Below, in pieces: positions 16,144 to 25,641 of a stretch of 64,000 bases of DNA. How positions within the stretch are numbered: position 1 is the stretch's first letter; every line of letters begins with the position of its first letter. The position numbers were made by a program, and so were the translations under genes. The DNA comes from Rickettsiales bacterium Ac37b (GTDB lineage: Bacteria; Pseudomonadota; Alphaproteobacteria; Rickettsiales; Arcanibacteraceae), in the NCBI GenBank assembly GCA_000746585.2, contig CP009217.2, positions 934,662 to 998,661 on the forward strand. The letters are read 5' to 3'. The notes beneath the pieces are model-generated. The model saw only the letters and a program-made list of their open reading frames with translations, searched no databases and was not told the origin of the DNA.

Positions 16144-17080
16144 TATAGTAAATTAAGTTGATAAAGACATGATATATGATATATTAAAAAGCTCATAAAC
16201 CCAAAACAGTAGAAGCAATGGCATATTCCTTAGATTTACGTAAAAAAGTAATTCACTATGTTAATAAAGGTTATACCAGAGAAGAAGCTGCAAGAATTTT
16301 TGGCATAGGTGAAAGAACAATTTATAGATGGTTATCGAGATCGAAATCCGGGAATTTAGCAGCCACACGAGCAGCTAAGCCATGGAAGAAGCTTGATCCA
16401 ATCAAATTATTAAACGAGGTGTCTAAAAACAGCAATTGGCTATTATCTGATTTTGCAAAGGTTTTTAATGTGTCTACAGCTGCTATCTGTTTGGCATTCA
16501 AGACTTTGGGGATCACACGAAAAAAAAGACCACACTCTATCGTGAACGGGATGAAGCAAAACGGCAATTATTTTTGGCAGCTATCGCAAACTATAAAGCG
16601 GAAGATATAGTTTATATTGATGAGAGTGGAATTGATAGCTATTTGTACTATTCTTGGGGATACAGTCTCAGAGGAAGTAAAGTTTATGGTGATATCTCAG
16701 GTAAAAAACATGATTGAGAAAGCTTTATTGCAGGTAAGGTTGGGAAGAAAATTATTGCGCCAATGTGTTTCAAGGGCACATGTAATACAGAAGTTTTTAA
16801 CGAGTGGGTTAGTCAGTGTTTGGTGCCCGAACTAAGATTTGGTCAAGTTGTAATACTTGATAATGCAACGTTCCATAAGTCAGCTAGAACTAGGAATTTA
16901 ATAGAAGATATAGGCTGTAAACTTTTATTCTTACCACTTTACTCTCCTGATCTCAACCCAATTGAAAAATATTGGGCTCATTTAAAAGCTAAAATCAAAC
17001 CTATCATTACTAATTTTAATAACCTTAGCGATGCTATTGATTATGGCTTCTCTATGCCATTCTCAACTTAATTGACTATA
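16144..17080 (+). mobile_element. IS630-family insertion sequence, copy 2
   Basis: This is a second copy of the element at 6825-7761, with the same inverted repeats (TATAGTAAATTAAGTTGA / TATAGTCAATTAAGTTGA) and no base difference that I could see along its length. It sits immediately 5' of the secreted-protein/lysozyme pair, in the opposite orientation to those genes. The identity, including the disabling TGA, points to recent movement or gene conversion. Confidence 0.88.
16218..17071 (+). pseudogene. IS630-family transposase, frame-disrupted (copy 2)
   Basis: It has the same structure as copy 1: an HTH part from 16218, the A8 run at about 16520-16527 with a -1 change of frame, an in-frame TGA at 16715-16717, and the DDE C-terminal part (LDNATFHKS, YSPDLNPIEKYW) to 17071. 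A shared lesion means that neither copy can encode an intact transposase unless the stop is read through. An active source element elsewhere in the genome is the simplest explanation. Confidence 0.85.
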
Positions 17081-17188
17081 CTATGATTTAGAGTGAATTA
17101 AGAATAAAATATAACAAACTTATTGAAGCTATTAATAAGAGTCAATATATTATTTACTTAATAACGTTTGAGAATGATATTATTTTTA

Positions 17189-18154
17189 TTATGAACCTAA
17201 GATTAGTGTTGTCCAAGCATTTCGCTGAATTCTATATATTAGGCTTAGTCCTTGCAGGCGGTGTGCATTAAGTACCATTTTTTCTTGTTTGCTAAGTAAT
17301 CCAGAAAGTATGGCAATCCCTCCTCTTGCTAAATTACGCGCTAAATAAGGAGCAAACTTTACTAAAGGTTTAGCAAGGATGTTGCTGATTATTAGATCAT
17401 AAGGTGCATTATTATTTATATATTTAGACTGATAACCATTACTTTGCTGAGGAGTAACTAATTTATGCACCTTATTAATTTGTATATTACGTTTTGTAGT
17501 AATAACCGATTGTAGGTCTATATCTACAGCATGTACAGATTGTTGCCATGTTTTAGCTTGAGCTATGGCAAGTATACCTGAGCCACATCCCATATCAAGC
17601 ATGTTATAGAATTGATATTTTTTGGCTAATTTGCTGATAGCAAGTAAACAGCAGCTAGTGGTCTCATGTTCTCCGGTACCAAAAGCACGCCCAGCATCAA
17701 TTTCAAGTGGATAAAGATGGATAGGTTTGTGCTCATGAAAGCTAGAATTATGAACAAAGAAATTTCCTACAGCAAAAGGTGGAAAATTTTCTTGAGTATG
17801 TTTAATCCAATCAATATCTTGAACTAAGCTTGTGTTGAATTTTGGGACTGCTATATTTAGTGTTGTTGCAATAACATTTAGCCTATTGTAAATAAGCTCT
17901 TCTTTAGGAGCACTATCAAAATATAATTGGAGCATCCATAGGTCATCTGGTTTACTATCAAAACTTCCATTCCCTTCTAGTTCAAAATATGATATTGACA
18001 GTGTAATATCTTCAAAGATAAGAGCAAATGCTTCTATGTAAGCAAAGTTTATAGGAATTTCTGTAAGCCAAGTATGTTTGGATTGATTAAAGGGATTATT
18101 ATAGCTTAGATTAAAATTTTTGGAATTATTGTATGAATTTGAAAGGTTTAACAT
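17189..18154 (-). CDS. prmA: Ribosomal protein L11 methyltransferase
   Basis: PrmA trimethylates ribosomal protein L11. The SAM-binding core is LDMGCGSGILAIAQAK, preceded by the family motif LYPLEIDAGRAFGTGEHETTS in sense and followed by DLIISNILAKPL with the NxLA catalytic motif. An open frame extends to 18244, but that would overlap the divergent glycosyltransferase by about 90 bp and give an atypical 30-residue extension. The ATG at 18154 gives about 321 residues, still slightly long for the family. The two genes' start codons then share the tetranucleotide CATG. Confidence 0.88.
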   Translation of the reverse strand: MLNLSNSYNNSKNFNLSYNNPFNQSKHTWLTEIPINFAYIEAFALIFEDITLSISYFELEGNGSFDSKPDDLWMLQLYFDSAPKEELIYNRLNVIATTLNIAVPKFNTSLVQDIDWIKHTQENFPPFAVGNFFVHNSSFHEHKPIHLYPLEIDAGRAFGTGEHETTSCCLLAISKLAKKYQFYNMLDMGCGSGILAIAQAKTWQQSVHAVDIDLQSVITTKRNIQINKVHKLVTPQQSNGYQSKYINNNAPYDLIISNILAKPLVKFAPYLARNLARGGIAILSGLLSKQEKMVLNAHRLQGLSLIYRIQRNAWTTLILGS

Positions 18155-19094
18155 GTTATTATCAATAGTGGTTCCAGTATATAATGAAGCTGAGAATGTA
18201 AAATTACTTGTGCACAAGCTACAAGAATCTTTAAATAATATCAACTACGAAATTATCTTTGTAGATGATGGGTCGAATGATAATACCATACAGGAAATTA
18301 TAGATATTAAAGCCTTTAATATTTCAGTTATAGCGTTTACACGTAATTTTGGCCAAACATCCGCACTAGCAGCGGGTATAGAATATACAAGAGGTGAGTA
18401 TATTGCTACTTTAGATGGTGATTTGCAAAATGATCCTAGTGATATTTTAATAATGTTAGATTATTTAATAAGGAATAAGCTTGATATTGTAGCTGGACGT
18501 AGACTTAATAGACAAGATAATTATTTACGTAATATACCCAGTAAAATAGCAAATTATTTAATTCGTAAACTCACGAAAGTTGAAATCCAAGATTATGGTT
18601 GTACATTGAAGGTTTTTAAAGCATCTATTGCTAAAAATTTGGATCTATATGGAGAATTACACCGTTTTATACCAATCCTAGCAGAATTACAGGGGGCAAA
18701 AATTGGAGAAATTGGAGTCAAGCATCACCCTAGGATATATGGTACATCCAAATATGGTTTAAACCGAACAATTAAAGTAATTAGTGATTTATTGCTTATG
18801 TATTTTTTTCAAAAATACAAACAAAAACCTATGCATCTTTTTGGTAATCTAGGAATTATTATGTTTATGATAGGGGGTGTAATAGAATTATATTTATTAT
18901 GTATGAAATTTCTAGGCGAAAATATTGGCACAAGACCTTTATTTTATGTAGGAATATTGTTCCTTATAGCTTCAATACAGTTTATTACTACAGGCTTTTT
19001 GGCAGAACTTATGATGCGTACATATTATAGTGTTGGCAATAAGAAGCCCTATTCTATAGAGCATATATATAAAAATGATCAAAATAATGAATAA
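18153..19094 (+). CDS. Family 2 glycosyltransferase, polyprenol-phosphate type (GtrB/ArnC/DPM1-like)
   Basis: The protein has an N-terminal GT-A domain with SIVVPVYNEAENV, VDDGSND and the catalytic DGDLQNDP, then two C-terminal membrane helices (about residues 230-252 and 262-285 from the start used). This is the layout of enzymes that move a sugar from a nucleotide to undecaprenyl phosphate. I chose the ATG at 18153, preceded by GAAAGG, over an ATG 33 bases earlier. It overlaps the next gene, a YbhN-like membrane protein, so the two may act together in making and flipping a lipid-linked sugar. The sugar is not predictable. Confidence 0.87.
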   Translation: MLLSIVVPVYNEAENVKLLVHKLQESLNNINYEIIFVDDGSNDNTIQEIIDIKAFNISVIAFTRNFGQTSALAAGIEYTRGEYIATLDGDLQNDPSDILIMLDYLIRNKLDIVAGRRLNRQDNYLRNIPSKIANYLIRKLTKVEIQDYGCTLKVFKASIAKNLDLYGELHRFIPILAELQGAKIGEIGVKHHPRIYGTSKYGLNRTIKVISDLLLMYFFQKYKQKPMHLFGNLGIIMFMIGGVIELYLLCMKFLGENIGTRPLFYVGILFLIASIQFITTGFLAELMMRTYYSVGNKKPYSIEHIYKNDQNNE

Positions 19095-19977
19095 AAAGTT
19101 AGTATTATGCCTCAAGATAATGTTTTTGATAGTTATCTTAGTATTAATTTATTTAAAAGCAGATATATCATTAATGTTAAAATTGCTAAAGCAAATAAAC
19201 ATTCTATGGGTTATTGTAGCAATCGTAATATTATTCTTTAGTTTGATATTTAGTGCTTTGAGGCTTGGTGTATATTTGGCTGCTGATGATATACATTGTT
19301 CAAGATATTTTAATATAGCATTATATTTTGTAGGTATGTTATATAATAATATTTTGCCTGGAGGTATTGGGGGTGATGCTTATAAAATTTATAAAATTTC
19401 TAAATTATATCAAGTACCAAAATTAATCTTACTAAAAATAATATTAAGTGATAGAGCAAATGGATTGTTAGTTTTAATATTACTAATGATAGTATTAGCA
19501 TTTTTTAATGAAGATATTAAATCATTTTCATATAGCGATATATTAGGTATGTTATTTCTAATTGTAACAATTACAACATATAGGTTAGTAACAGCAAAAA
19601 TATTAAAAGAAAAATTAAAAATTACCATCAAAGCTTTTAAATATTCTATAATAGTGCAAGTTTTTTCTTTAATATCAGCCGTATTTGTATTAAAAAGTTT
19701 ACAGTCAATAAGTTATAAAGATCCACAAATGGTAAGTTATTTAATTATCTTTATGGTATCATCAATTGTATCAATTATTCCTATTTCTGTAGGAAATGCA
19801 GGCCTTCGAGAACTTACTTTCATTTATGGGAGTGAATATTTAGGATTAAATATTGATGTAGGAGTAATATTTGCTTTTGTTTATTTTTGTATTAATTTGC
19901 TACTATCGACTATCGGTATAGTTTTTATGCATAATCTGGATGCAATGAATGATTATAATATGAAGGAGAGGATATGA
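19075..19977 (+). CDS. YbhN/AglD-like membrane protein (lysylphosphatidylglycerol synthase TM family)
   Basis: The protein of about 300 residues has seven to eight hydrophobic helices and the family's conserved loop NNILPGGIGGDAYKIYKI, followed by SDRANGLLVLI and, later, ISVGNAGLRELTFIYG. These match the LPG-synthase transmembrane / UPF0104 family, some members of which are thought to be lipid or glycolipid flippases. Two starts are possible, ATG 19075 and ATG 19087; both overlap the glycosyltransferase stop. Its own TGA overlaps the prfB ATG (ATGA). The gene pair with a GT2 enzyme is a recurrent arrangement, but its substrate is unknown. Confidence 0.85.
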   Translation: MIKIMNKKLVLCLKIMFLIVILVLIYLKADISLMLKLLKQINILWVIVAIVILFFSLIFSALRLGVYLAADDIHCSRYFNIALYFVGMLYNNILPGGIGGDAYKIYKISKLYQVPKLILLKIILSDRANGLLVLILLMIVLAFFNEDIKSFSYSDILGMLFLIVTITTYRLVTAKILKEKLKITIKAFKYSIIVQVFSLISAVFVLKSLQSISYKDPQMVSYLIIFMVSSIVSIIPISVGNAGLRELTFIYGSEYLGLNIDVGVIFAFVYFCINLLLSTIGIVFMHNLDAMNDYNMKERI

Positions 19978-21087
19978 ACAGAGATATAGAATTAATGATC
20001 ACTAATATTAAGCAATCGTTAGAATTGCTAAGGGGGTCTCTTTGATTTTGATCAATCTAGCCTAAGATTAGAAGAACTTAAGAGACTTAGTGAAGATCCA
20101 AAACTTTGGGATAATCAGGCAGACGCTCAAAAACTGCTAAAGGAACAAAGTCATTTAGAGCATTCATTATCTAGCTATAGTAGATTAGTGAATTCTTTTG
20201 AGGAACATGTTGCATTGCTTGAATTAGCTGAGCTAGAAGAAGATACAGAAGTTATAAATGAAGTTATAGCTACTCTAAGTAAACTAGAAAAACAAACGCG
20301 GCAATTGGAAGTGGAATGTTTATTTTCAGGAGAAGTTGATTCGAATGATTGCTTTTTAGAGATACACGCAGGAGCTGGTGGAACAGAAAGCCATGACTGG
20401 GCTGAAATGCTACTCCGTATGTATAGTAGGTTTGTTGAAAGGCATAATTTTAAAAGCGAAATTATTGATGAAATCAATGGTGAAGAGGCTGGTATTAAGT
20501 CTATAACCTTAAAAATTATGGGACATAATGCATATGGATGGCTTAAAACTGAAGGAGGAGTGCATAGATTAGTGCGTATTTCTCCATTTAATGCTGCTGG
20601 TAAAAGGCAAACAAGTTTTGCCAGTGTATGGGTATATCCTCTTATAGATGATAATGTTAGTATTGAAATTAATGAAAAAGATCTAAGAATCGATACCTAT
20701 AGGGCTTCAGGTGCTGGTGGACAGCATGTGAATAAAACCGATAGTGCTGTACGTATAACGCATTTGCCTACAGGCATTGTAGTACAGTCACAAAATGATC
20801 GATCGCAGCATCGTAACAGAGCAGAAGCATTTTCAATGCTTAAAGCCAGATTATATGAGATAGAAATGCGTAAACAGCAGGAAAAAGTTGATGCTATGAA
20901 TGCAACTAAAACGGATAATAGCTGGGGCCATCAGATAAGATCTTATGTATTACATCCGTACCAAATGGTGAAGGATTTACGTCATGATTATGAAACAAGT
21001 GATACGCAAAAGGTATTGGATGGAGAAATAGATGGCTTTATTGAAAAAAGTTTAGCTTTACTTGTCACTAATAAAATAAATAATTAA
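19974..21087 (+). CDS. prfB: Peptide chain release factor 2 (programmed +1 frameshift)
   Basis: Release factor 2 recognises UAA and UGA stops. The first 23 codons, from ATG 19974, end at CTT followed by in-frame TGA at 20043-20045. Slipping forward by one base continues as DFDQSSLRLEELKRL and runs to 21087, giving about 370 residues, a normal size. The GGQ motif is in YRASGAGGQHVNKTDSAVR, and the codon-recognition domain lies just before it. The AAGGAGAG ribosome site precedes the ATG, which overlaps the previous gene. An unshifted annotation would begin at 20188 and miss about 70 residues. Confidence 0.95.
20031..20045 (+). promoter_or_regulatory. prfB autoregulatory frameshift site
   Basis: AGGGGG (20031-20036), three spacer bases, then CTT TGA (20040-20045) reproduces the canonical RF2 frameshift signal: an internal Shine-Dalgarno sequence placed three bases before the slippery CUU, followed by the UGA that RF2 itself reads. 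Low RF2 favours slippage and therefore more RF2. Confidence 0.95.
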
Positions 21088-21251
21088 ATTTTTATTTACT
21101 AATTCTTCGATATATATTATAAATTTATTAATAATAAATTTAACTATTATCTTTAATTTATTACTTATTGGTACGATTTTTCTAGGTTATACTATGTTAT
21201 TAAAGTATATATTTAAGGTTTATTAGTTTTTATATCAAAAATGGAATTATT

Positions 21252-21815
21252 ATGTTCATACAAACGGAATTTACTCCTAACCCTTTGACTTTAAAATTTA
21301 TTCCTGGGGTTCAAATAACCGAAAATGCACCTGTGAGTTTTGTAAAGAAAGATGATGCTATAACTTCTCCTCTTGCTCAAAATCTTTTTGAAATTGGAGA
21401 AGTAACAGGAGTATTTTTTGGTTCAGATTTTATTACTATAACTAAGACTGAAGGAAGCGACTGGGAATTATTAAAACCTCAAATATTGCTTACTATTATG
21501 GAATATTTGAATTCAGGACGTCCTATATTTAACGCAAATTCAGCTGTAAATACTAAAAACATAATAAATGATGAAGATAGTGAATTAGTTAAAGAAATAA
21601 AAGAATTAAAAGAATTAATTGAAACACGTGTTCGTCCAGCAGTAGCTATGGATGGTGGAGATATTATATTTAAGGGTTTTGAAGATGGAATAGTAAAGTT
21701 AGAATTACATGGATCATGTTCTGGATGTCCTAGTTCAACTATTACGTTAAAAAATGGCATAGAAAATATGTTAAAACACTATATTCCTGAGATAGTAGCG
21801 GTGGAAGCTGTATAG
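21252..21815 (+). CDS. Nfu-type iron-sulfur scaffold protein
   Basis: The 187-residue protein has an Nfu N-terminal domain (MFIQTEFTPNPLTLKFIPG) and a C-terminal NifU-like domain with the CxxC cluster ligands Cys156 and Cys159 in GSCSGCPSSTITLKNGIE. This two-domain form is the alphaproteobacterial/mitochondrial NFU1 type, which delivers 4Fe-4S clusters to target enzymes. It is a single-gene unit between prfB and a large gene of unknown function. No isc operon is in the window. Confidence 0.92.
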   Translation: MFIQTEFTPNPLTLKFIPGVQITENAPVSFVKKDDAITSPLAQNLFEIGEVTGVFFGSDFITITKTEGSDWELLKPQILLTIMEYLNSGRPIFNANSAVNTKNIINDEDSELVKEIKELKELIETRVRPAVAMDGGDIIFKGFEDGIVKLELHGSCSGCPSSTITLKNGIENMLKHYIPEIVAVEAV

Positions 21816-21916
21816 TTTGTATAAGATATTGCACAACAAAATAGGCTGTTTAATATTATTTTAATCTAAGAAGTGTATATTAATAGTAATTTAACAAAAA
21901 TAGAGAAAGAGGTATT

Positions 21917-23707
21917 ATGCCTGAAGCTAATGCTAATTTATATACAAGATTTAAGCTCAAATCTGAAAAATTATCAAAATGTAAAATAGGTACTCTAGGC
22001 AGTATGGCAAGAGTAAGCGATTTTTTTGATATGTTACATATAAAACCTCTTAATGATTTATATCACTTACTGGAAACTAAGCAGCAATTATCTGAAGAAG
22101 AAAGAAAGCATTATGCCAAAGAATTATATAATGTACTGGCTTCTAATGAATTAAAAGATCAAGAATTTGCTACATATTATATGAGGATAGATAGTGAATT
22201 GACAGTTCCCTATTTTGATGGAGGAAAAAAATTTACAGCTTTTGTAGAGCGTAAAATTCAGGCTTCTGATCCTATAAAGCAATGCATGGCAGTATTAATT
22301 AAAAATTTAATGAATGATACCCAAAAAAATGTAAACTATAGACGTATATTTGATCAAGCGGTATCTATGAATTTTAGTCAATTTGCTCTAGATTTAAAAC
22401 GTGGTAGTAATATCATCATTCAGCAAAATCAAGAAAATTCATTAATTGCTCGTCATGATTTAAGTTTTAAAAAAATTGATAGTAATGGTCAAATTACCTT
22501 TAAGAGCTCTCCTTTAGCTGCCCATAGGGGAGATAATAGTACGATTTCTACCAATGGTGAAATAGAAACTCTCCCTTATGTATTAAGAGATTATATATGC
22601 AAGAAATCAGGTTTGGATATAGAGACTCCTGATAAAGCGATGCGTAATTTAGGCAAATGGCCTAAAGTGATTAATGAACAAATTAATAATGAGGGTATAA
22701 AAGAATATGAGATAGAAACCAGTGATGGTAGCCTAAAATTAGGAAAACTTATTTTTGCTGAGCAAGTGGCAAAAACTGATATACAAGAATATTGTAAGAA
22801 GTATAATTTGCCAGTTATGAGTAATTATCAAGCAGCGGAAGAAAAATATAAATTATTGAAACAAGAAATTGTTGATTATAAAAATCAAGAATCTAGCGTT
22901 AGGGTTGATGATTCTATAGAACATTTACAGACTTACTTATCTCTTAGTGATGCAGAATTAAGACACCGGGTAGAAGGAGAGATAATGCAAGAGTATCAAT
23001 TGCAGCAAGTAGAGCTGATTGCTTTTATTAAATTATTAAAGGAAGATTATAATTTACCAGATCAAGATATAAGTAATTTTATTAATATTCATCACCAAGG
23101 GTTACTTACAGGTATTCAATCGGGTGTTTTACCTGAAATATTTCGTGCTGATATACACACAAAAAGTCCTATAGCAAACCCCTCCTATGCTATAGGTACT
23201 ACTAAATTAATTTGTGATGATAATGGTATTAAGACTTTAAAACATACTGATACAATAAGCTATAAAGATTTTCATGGAAATGCTCTAGAGAATATAGCTC
23301 ATTTAAAGACGGTCATTGATTTTAGTGATCAAGGTAAATCCAAGACAGAGGTAGGATATAATAGGCCTCCAGGAATGAATAACTTAAAAGCTATTATATA
23401 TTATCAAGCTCAACCTTATGGTCAAATAGAAGTTAAAAATAATATTCCGCTTGAACACGCTCAGCATGTTAGTGCATTTAAACAACTTATATATATAATA
23501 GCAAATGCTTTATCTAAAATACGTAAAATTTTTGCACGTGCATCTAATGATGTAGAACCTAAAATAGAAGATAAGTATTTTATGAAAGACAATATAAATC
23601 AAACTAGTGAAGCACACAAAAAGAGTATAGAAGAAATAAGCCCTATAGTTAAACCAATTATATCAAAATCGGTTAGAGAAAATCGAGAAACTGGAAGGAG
23701 TCTATAA
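21917..23707 (+). CDS. Large protein of unknown function
   Basis: I do not recognise this 596-residue protein. It is hydrophilic, mixed alpha/beta in appearance, with no signal peptide or membrane helix and no repeats that I can see. The C-terminal 60 residues are rich in Lys, Arg, Ser and Glu and end in SVRENRETGRSL, a charged tail of the kind seen in type IV secretion substrates of intracellular bacteria. That is only a resemblance. An AGAAAGAGG ribosome site precedes the ATG. It is followed after 85 bp by a DsbA-like gene. Confidence 0.65.
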   Translation: MPEANANLYTRFKLKSEKLSKCKIGTLGSMARVSDFFDMLHIKPLNDLYHLLETKQQLSEEERKHYAKELYNVLASNELKDQEFATYYMRIDSELTVPYFDGGKKFTAFVERKIQASDPIKQCMAVLIKNLMNDTQKNVNYRRIFDQAVSMNFSQFALDLKRGSNIIIQQNQENSLIARHDLSFKKIDSNGQITFKSSPLAAHRGDNSTISTNGEIETLPYVLRDYICKKSGLDIETPDKAMRNLGKWPKVINEQINNEGIKEYEIETSDGSLKLGKLIFAEQVAKTDIQEYCKKYNLPVMSNYQAAEEKYKLLKQEIVDYKNQESSVRVDDSIEHLQTYLSLSDAELRHRVEGEIMQEYQLQQVELIAFIKLLKEDYNLPDQDISNFINIHHQGLLTGIQSGVLPEIFRADIHTKSPIANPSYAIGTTKLICDDNGIKTLKHTDTISYKDFHGNALENIAHLKTVIDFSDQGKSKTEVGYNRPPGMNNLKAIIYYQAQPYGQIEVKNNIPLEHAQHVSAFKQLIYIIANALSKIRKIFARASNDVEPKIEDKYFMKDNINQTSEAHKKSIEEISPIVKPIISKSVRENRETGRSL

Positions 23708-23806
23708 TATATACCAATAGCGTTTCATAGTATTATACTAGTTTACAAAATATAAGAAAGAGGCTATAAGTACTTTATAGTAATAAATCTTATGAGGTTA
23801 ATAAAT

Positions 23807-24601
23807 ATGGCGCGTAGTAATAAATCTATTTTATCTCCAGTTATTTTGGTAGCGGTGATATTAGTAGTTGGATTGTATATCTTTTATAAGTCTCCAGTAA
23901 AAACTGATACACTATCTATAGGGTCTATAGGTAAATCTACTAAAGAAGAACTAGCTTCAGTAGTAAAAGAAATACTCCAAGAAAATCCTGAAATGATTAT
24001 AAGTTCTTTAGAAGGCTATCAACAAAAGAAAATGAAAGAAATGGAAGCTCAGTTTAAAGAAACTATGCAAAGTAAAAAGGGTGAATTACAAAATTCTTCT
24101 ACATCACCTTATATAGGTAATGCAAGTGGTGATATAACAATTGTTGAATTCTTTGACTATAATTGTAAATATTGTAAGAGTGTAAATAAGGTTTTAGAAC
24201 AATTGCTAGAAAGTGATAAAAATGTAAAGATAGTATTTAAAGAATTGCCAGTACTTGGGCCTAAGTCTCAGGCTGTTGCTGAAGCTGCTTTAGCTGTGCA
24301 TTTTATAGATCCAAATAAATTTTTAGAATTTCACAATGCTCTAATGTATAATGATAATGATGATCAGTCTATTAGACAACTTGCTCAAAATATGTCTATT
24401 GATACTGCTAAACTAGAAGAAACAATGAAAAGCACTGCTGTAGCAGATGAATTAAATAAAGTACGCGAATTAGCTGCTAAAATTGGTATACGTGGTACCC
24501 CAGCATTTGTAATTGAAGATGAATTAATACCTGGAGCTATAGATTTAAATGTATTAAAGCAAAAAATAGCTGATATACGTGCTAAAAAGGCTCAAAAATA
24601 A
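23807..24601 (+). CDS. DsbA-family thiol-disulfide oxidoreductase, membrane-anchored
   Basis: The protein has an N-terminal membrane anchor (about residues 10-28), a helical linker (VKEILQENPEMIISSLEGYQ) and a thioredoxin-fold domain with the active site CKYC in FFDYNCKYCKS and the cis-Pro loop GTPAFVI. This order matches the Com1/DsbA-like oxidoreductases of alphaproteobacteria, which act in the periplasm. The linker resembles the Com1 oligomerisation segment. Two ATGs are possible; I prefer 23807 because GAGG lies about ten bases before it, whereas 23792 has no ribosome site. A strong terminator hairpin follows. Confidence 0.88.
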   Translation: MARSNKSILSPVILVAVILVVGLYIFYKSPVKTDTLSIGSIGKSTKEELASVVKEILQENPEMIISSLEGYQQKKMKEMEAQFKETMQSKKGELQNSSTSPYIGNASGDITIVEFFDYNCKYCKSVNKVLEQLLESDKNVKIVFKELPVLGPKSQAVAEAALAVHFIDPNKFLEFHNALMYNDNDDQSIRQLAQNMSIDTAKLEETMKSTAVADELNKVRELAAKIGIRGTPAFVIEDELIPGAIDLNVLKQKIADIRAKKAQK

Positions 24602-24609
24602 ATATCAAT

Positions 24610-24651
24610 AGTAGAGATGACATAAAAAATGTAATCTCTACTCTCTTTTTA
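24610..24651 (+). terminator. Rho-independent terminator after the DsbA-like gene
   Basis: AGTAGAGAT (24610-24618) pairs with ATCTCTACT (24634-24642), with an inner ACAT/ATGT extension around a short A-rich loop. It is followed by CTCTTTTTATT. Confidence 0.85.
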
Positions 24652-24788
24652 TTAATCTTATTATAAAATTTTTAGCTTAAGATCTTAATAAATATTAATA
24701 TAATTCAGACTTGACTATATAAAATAATTAATATATGTTAAGTATTCTTCCTTAGGATAGATTAATAGAAATTAAAGTGAAGGTTTAA

Positions 24789-25538
24789 ATGAATATATTA
24801 AATATACTTGCGGACATTCAAGCTACCCATTGGAATTTGGATCCAATATCTCATTTAGATAAAAATGGGAAAGTGAAATCTATGGAGGAATATAGAAAAG
24901 AAGCGAAGCCATTTTTACGTATTATTGAGGATGGGCATGCAGATTTGTTAAAGAATGCTCAGCTTAGCTTAGTAGAAAAAGTTTGTAATAAAGTAGGTAC
25001 CATTTTTTCAGGAAAATATTCTTTTAGTCAATTTACAAACGACATATATAGTGAAGAATTATCGCCAGTTTCTCATTATAATGCAAAGGGTCAATTAAAA
25101 ACTCAAACAGAATTTAATCAAGACTTAAAAAGGCATATGATAGATAAAGTGTATCCTAGTCATCGAGAATTTATTGATTATGAAAACTCAACATATACAG
25201 AGCTAGTATGTACAAAAACTGGACAAAGTATTAGTAACTTATGTTATGGTAAAGTGTTTAGTGCGCTAGGGCATGGCGTGGAAGCAAGTATATATTTTAT
25301 GCTAGGAGTAACAAATGTTACTTGTAAAACTATATATAATGTGAGTAATACTAGTTATAAACTAACTAAAAATATTGTCTCTAAGTTACATTCTACACAC
25401 ACAAAACATAATGATATGACCACAATTGACCAGTATGATAATTGTTATGTAGAAGATAATATTATTTCTTTAGATGGTAGTAGTGCTGCTGTAGTAATAG
25501 CTGGAGCAGAAAATTCTTTATCTGGATGGAATATATAA
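24789..25538 (+). CDS. Unknown protein with an internal two-fold repeat
   Basis: The 249-residue protein is not a family I know. Two segments look like diverged copies of one module: residues about 17-45 (LDPISHLDKNGKVKSMEEYRKE) and about 86-113 (LSPVSHYNAKGQLKTQTEFNQD). Each is followed by a His/Asp-containing stretch and a Cys-containing helix. The C-terminal third contains a hydrophobic segment around VEASIYFMLGVTNVTC that might insert in a membrane. It stands between the DsbA-like gene and ubiA on the same strand. Function is unknown. Confidence 0.65.
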   Translation: MNILNILADIQATHWNLDPISHLDKNGKVKSMEEYRKEAKPFLRIIEDGHADLLKNAQLSLVEKVCNKVGTIFSGKYSFSQFTNDIYSEELSPVSHYNAKGQLKTQTEFNQDLKRHMIDKVYPSHREFIDYENSTYTELVCTKTGQSISNLCYGKVFSALGHGVEASIYFMLGVTNVTCKTIYNVSNTSYKLTKNIVSKLHSTHTKHNDMTTIDQYDNCYVEDNIISLDGSSAAVVIAGAENSLSGWNI

Positions 25539-25641
25539 ATAACATTCTAAGCCTAAATAGTAGTATTATAATTTTTAACTTGGCGTAATATATAAAAATG
25601 TTTAGAATCTCAGCAAATAAATATAATTATGTTGAGTGTAG

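Noticed and set aside
20175-20477. 100-codon minus-strand frame over prfB
   Set aside because: It is antisense to the conserved RF2 sequence and Ser-rich; a shadow.
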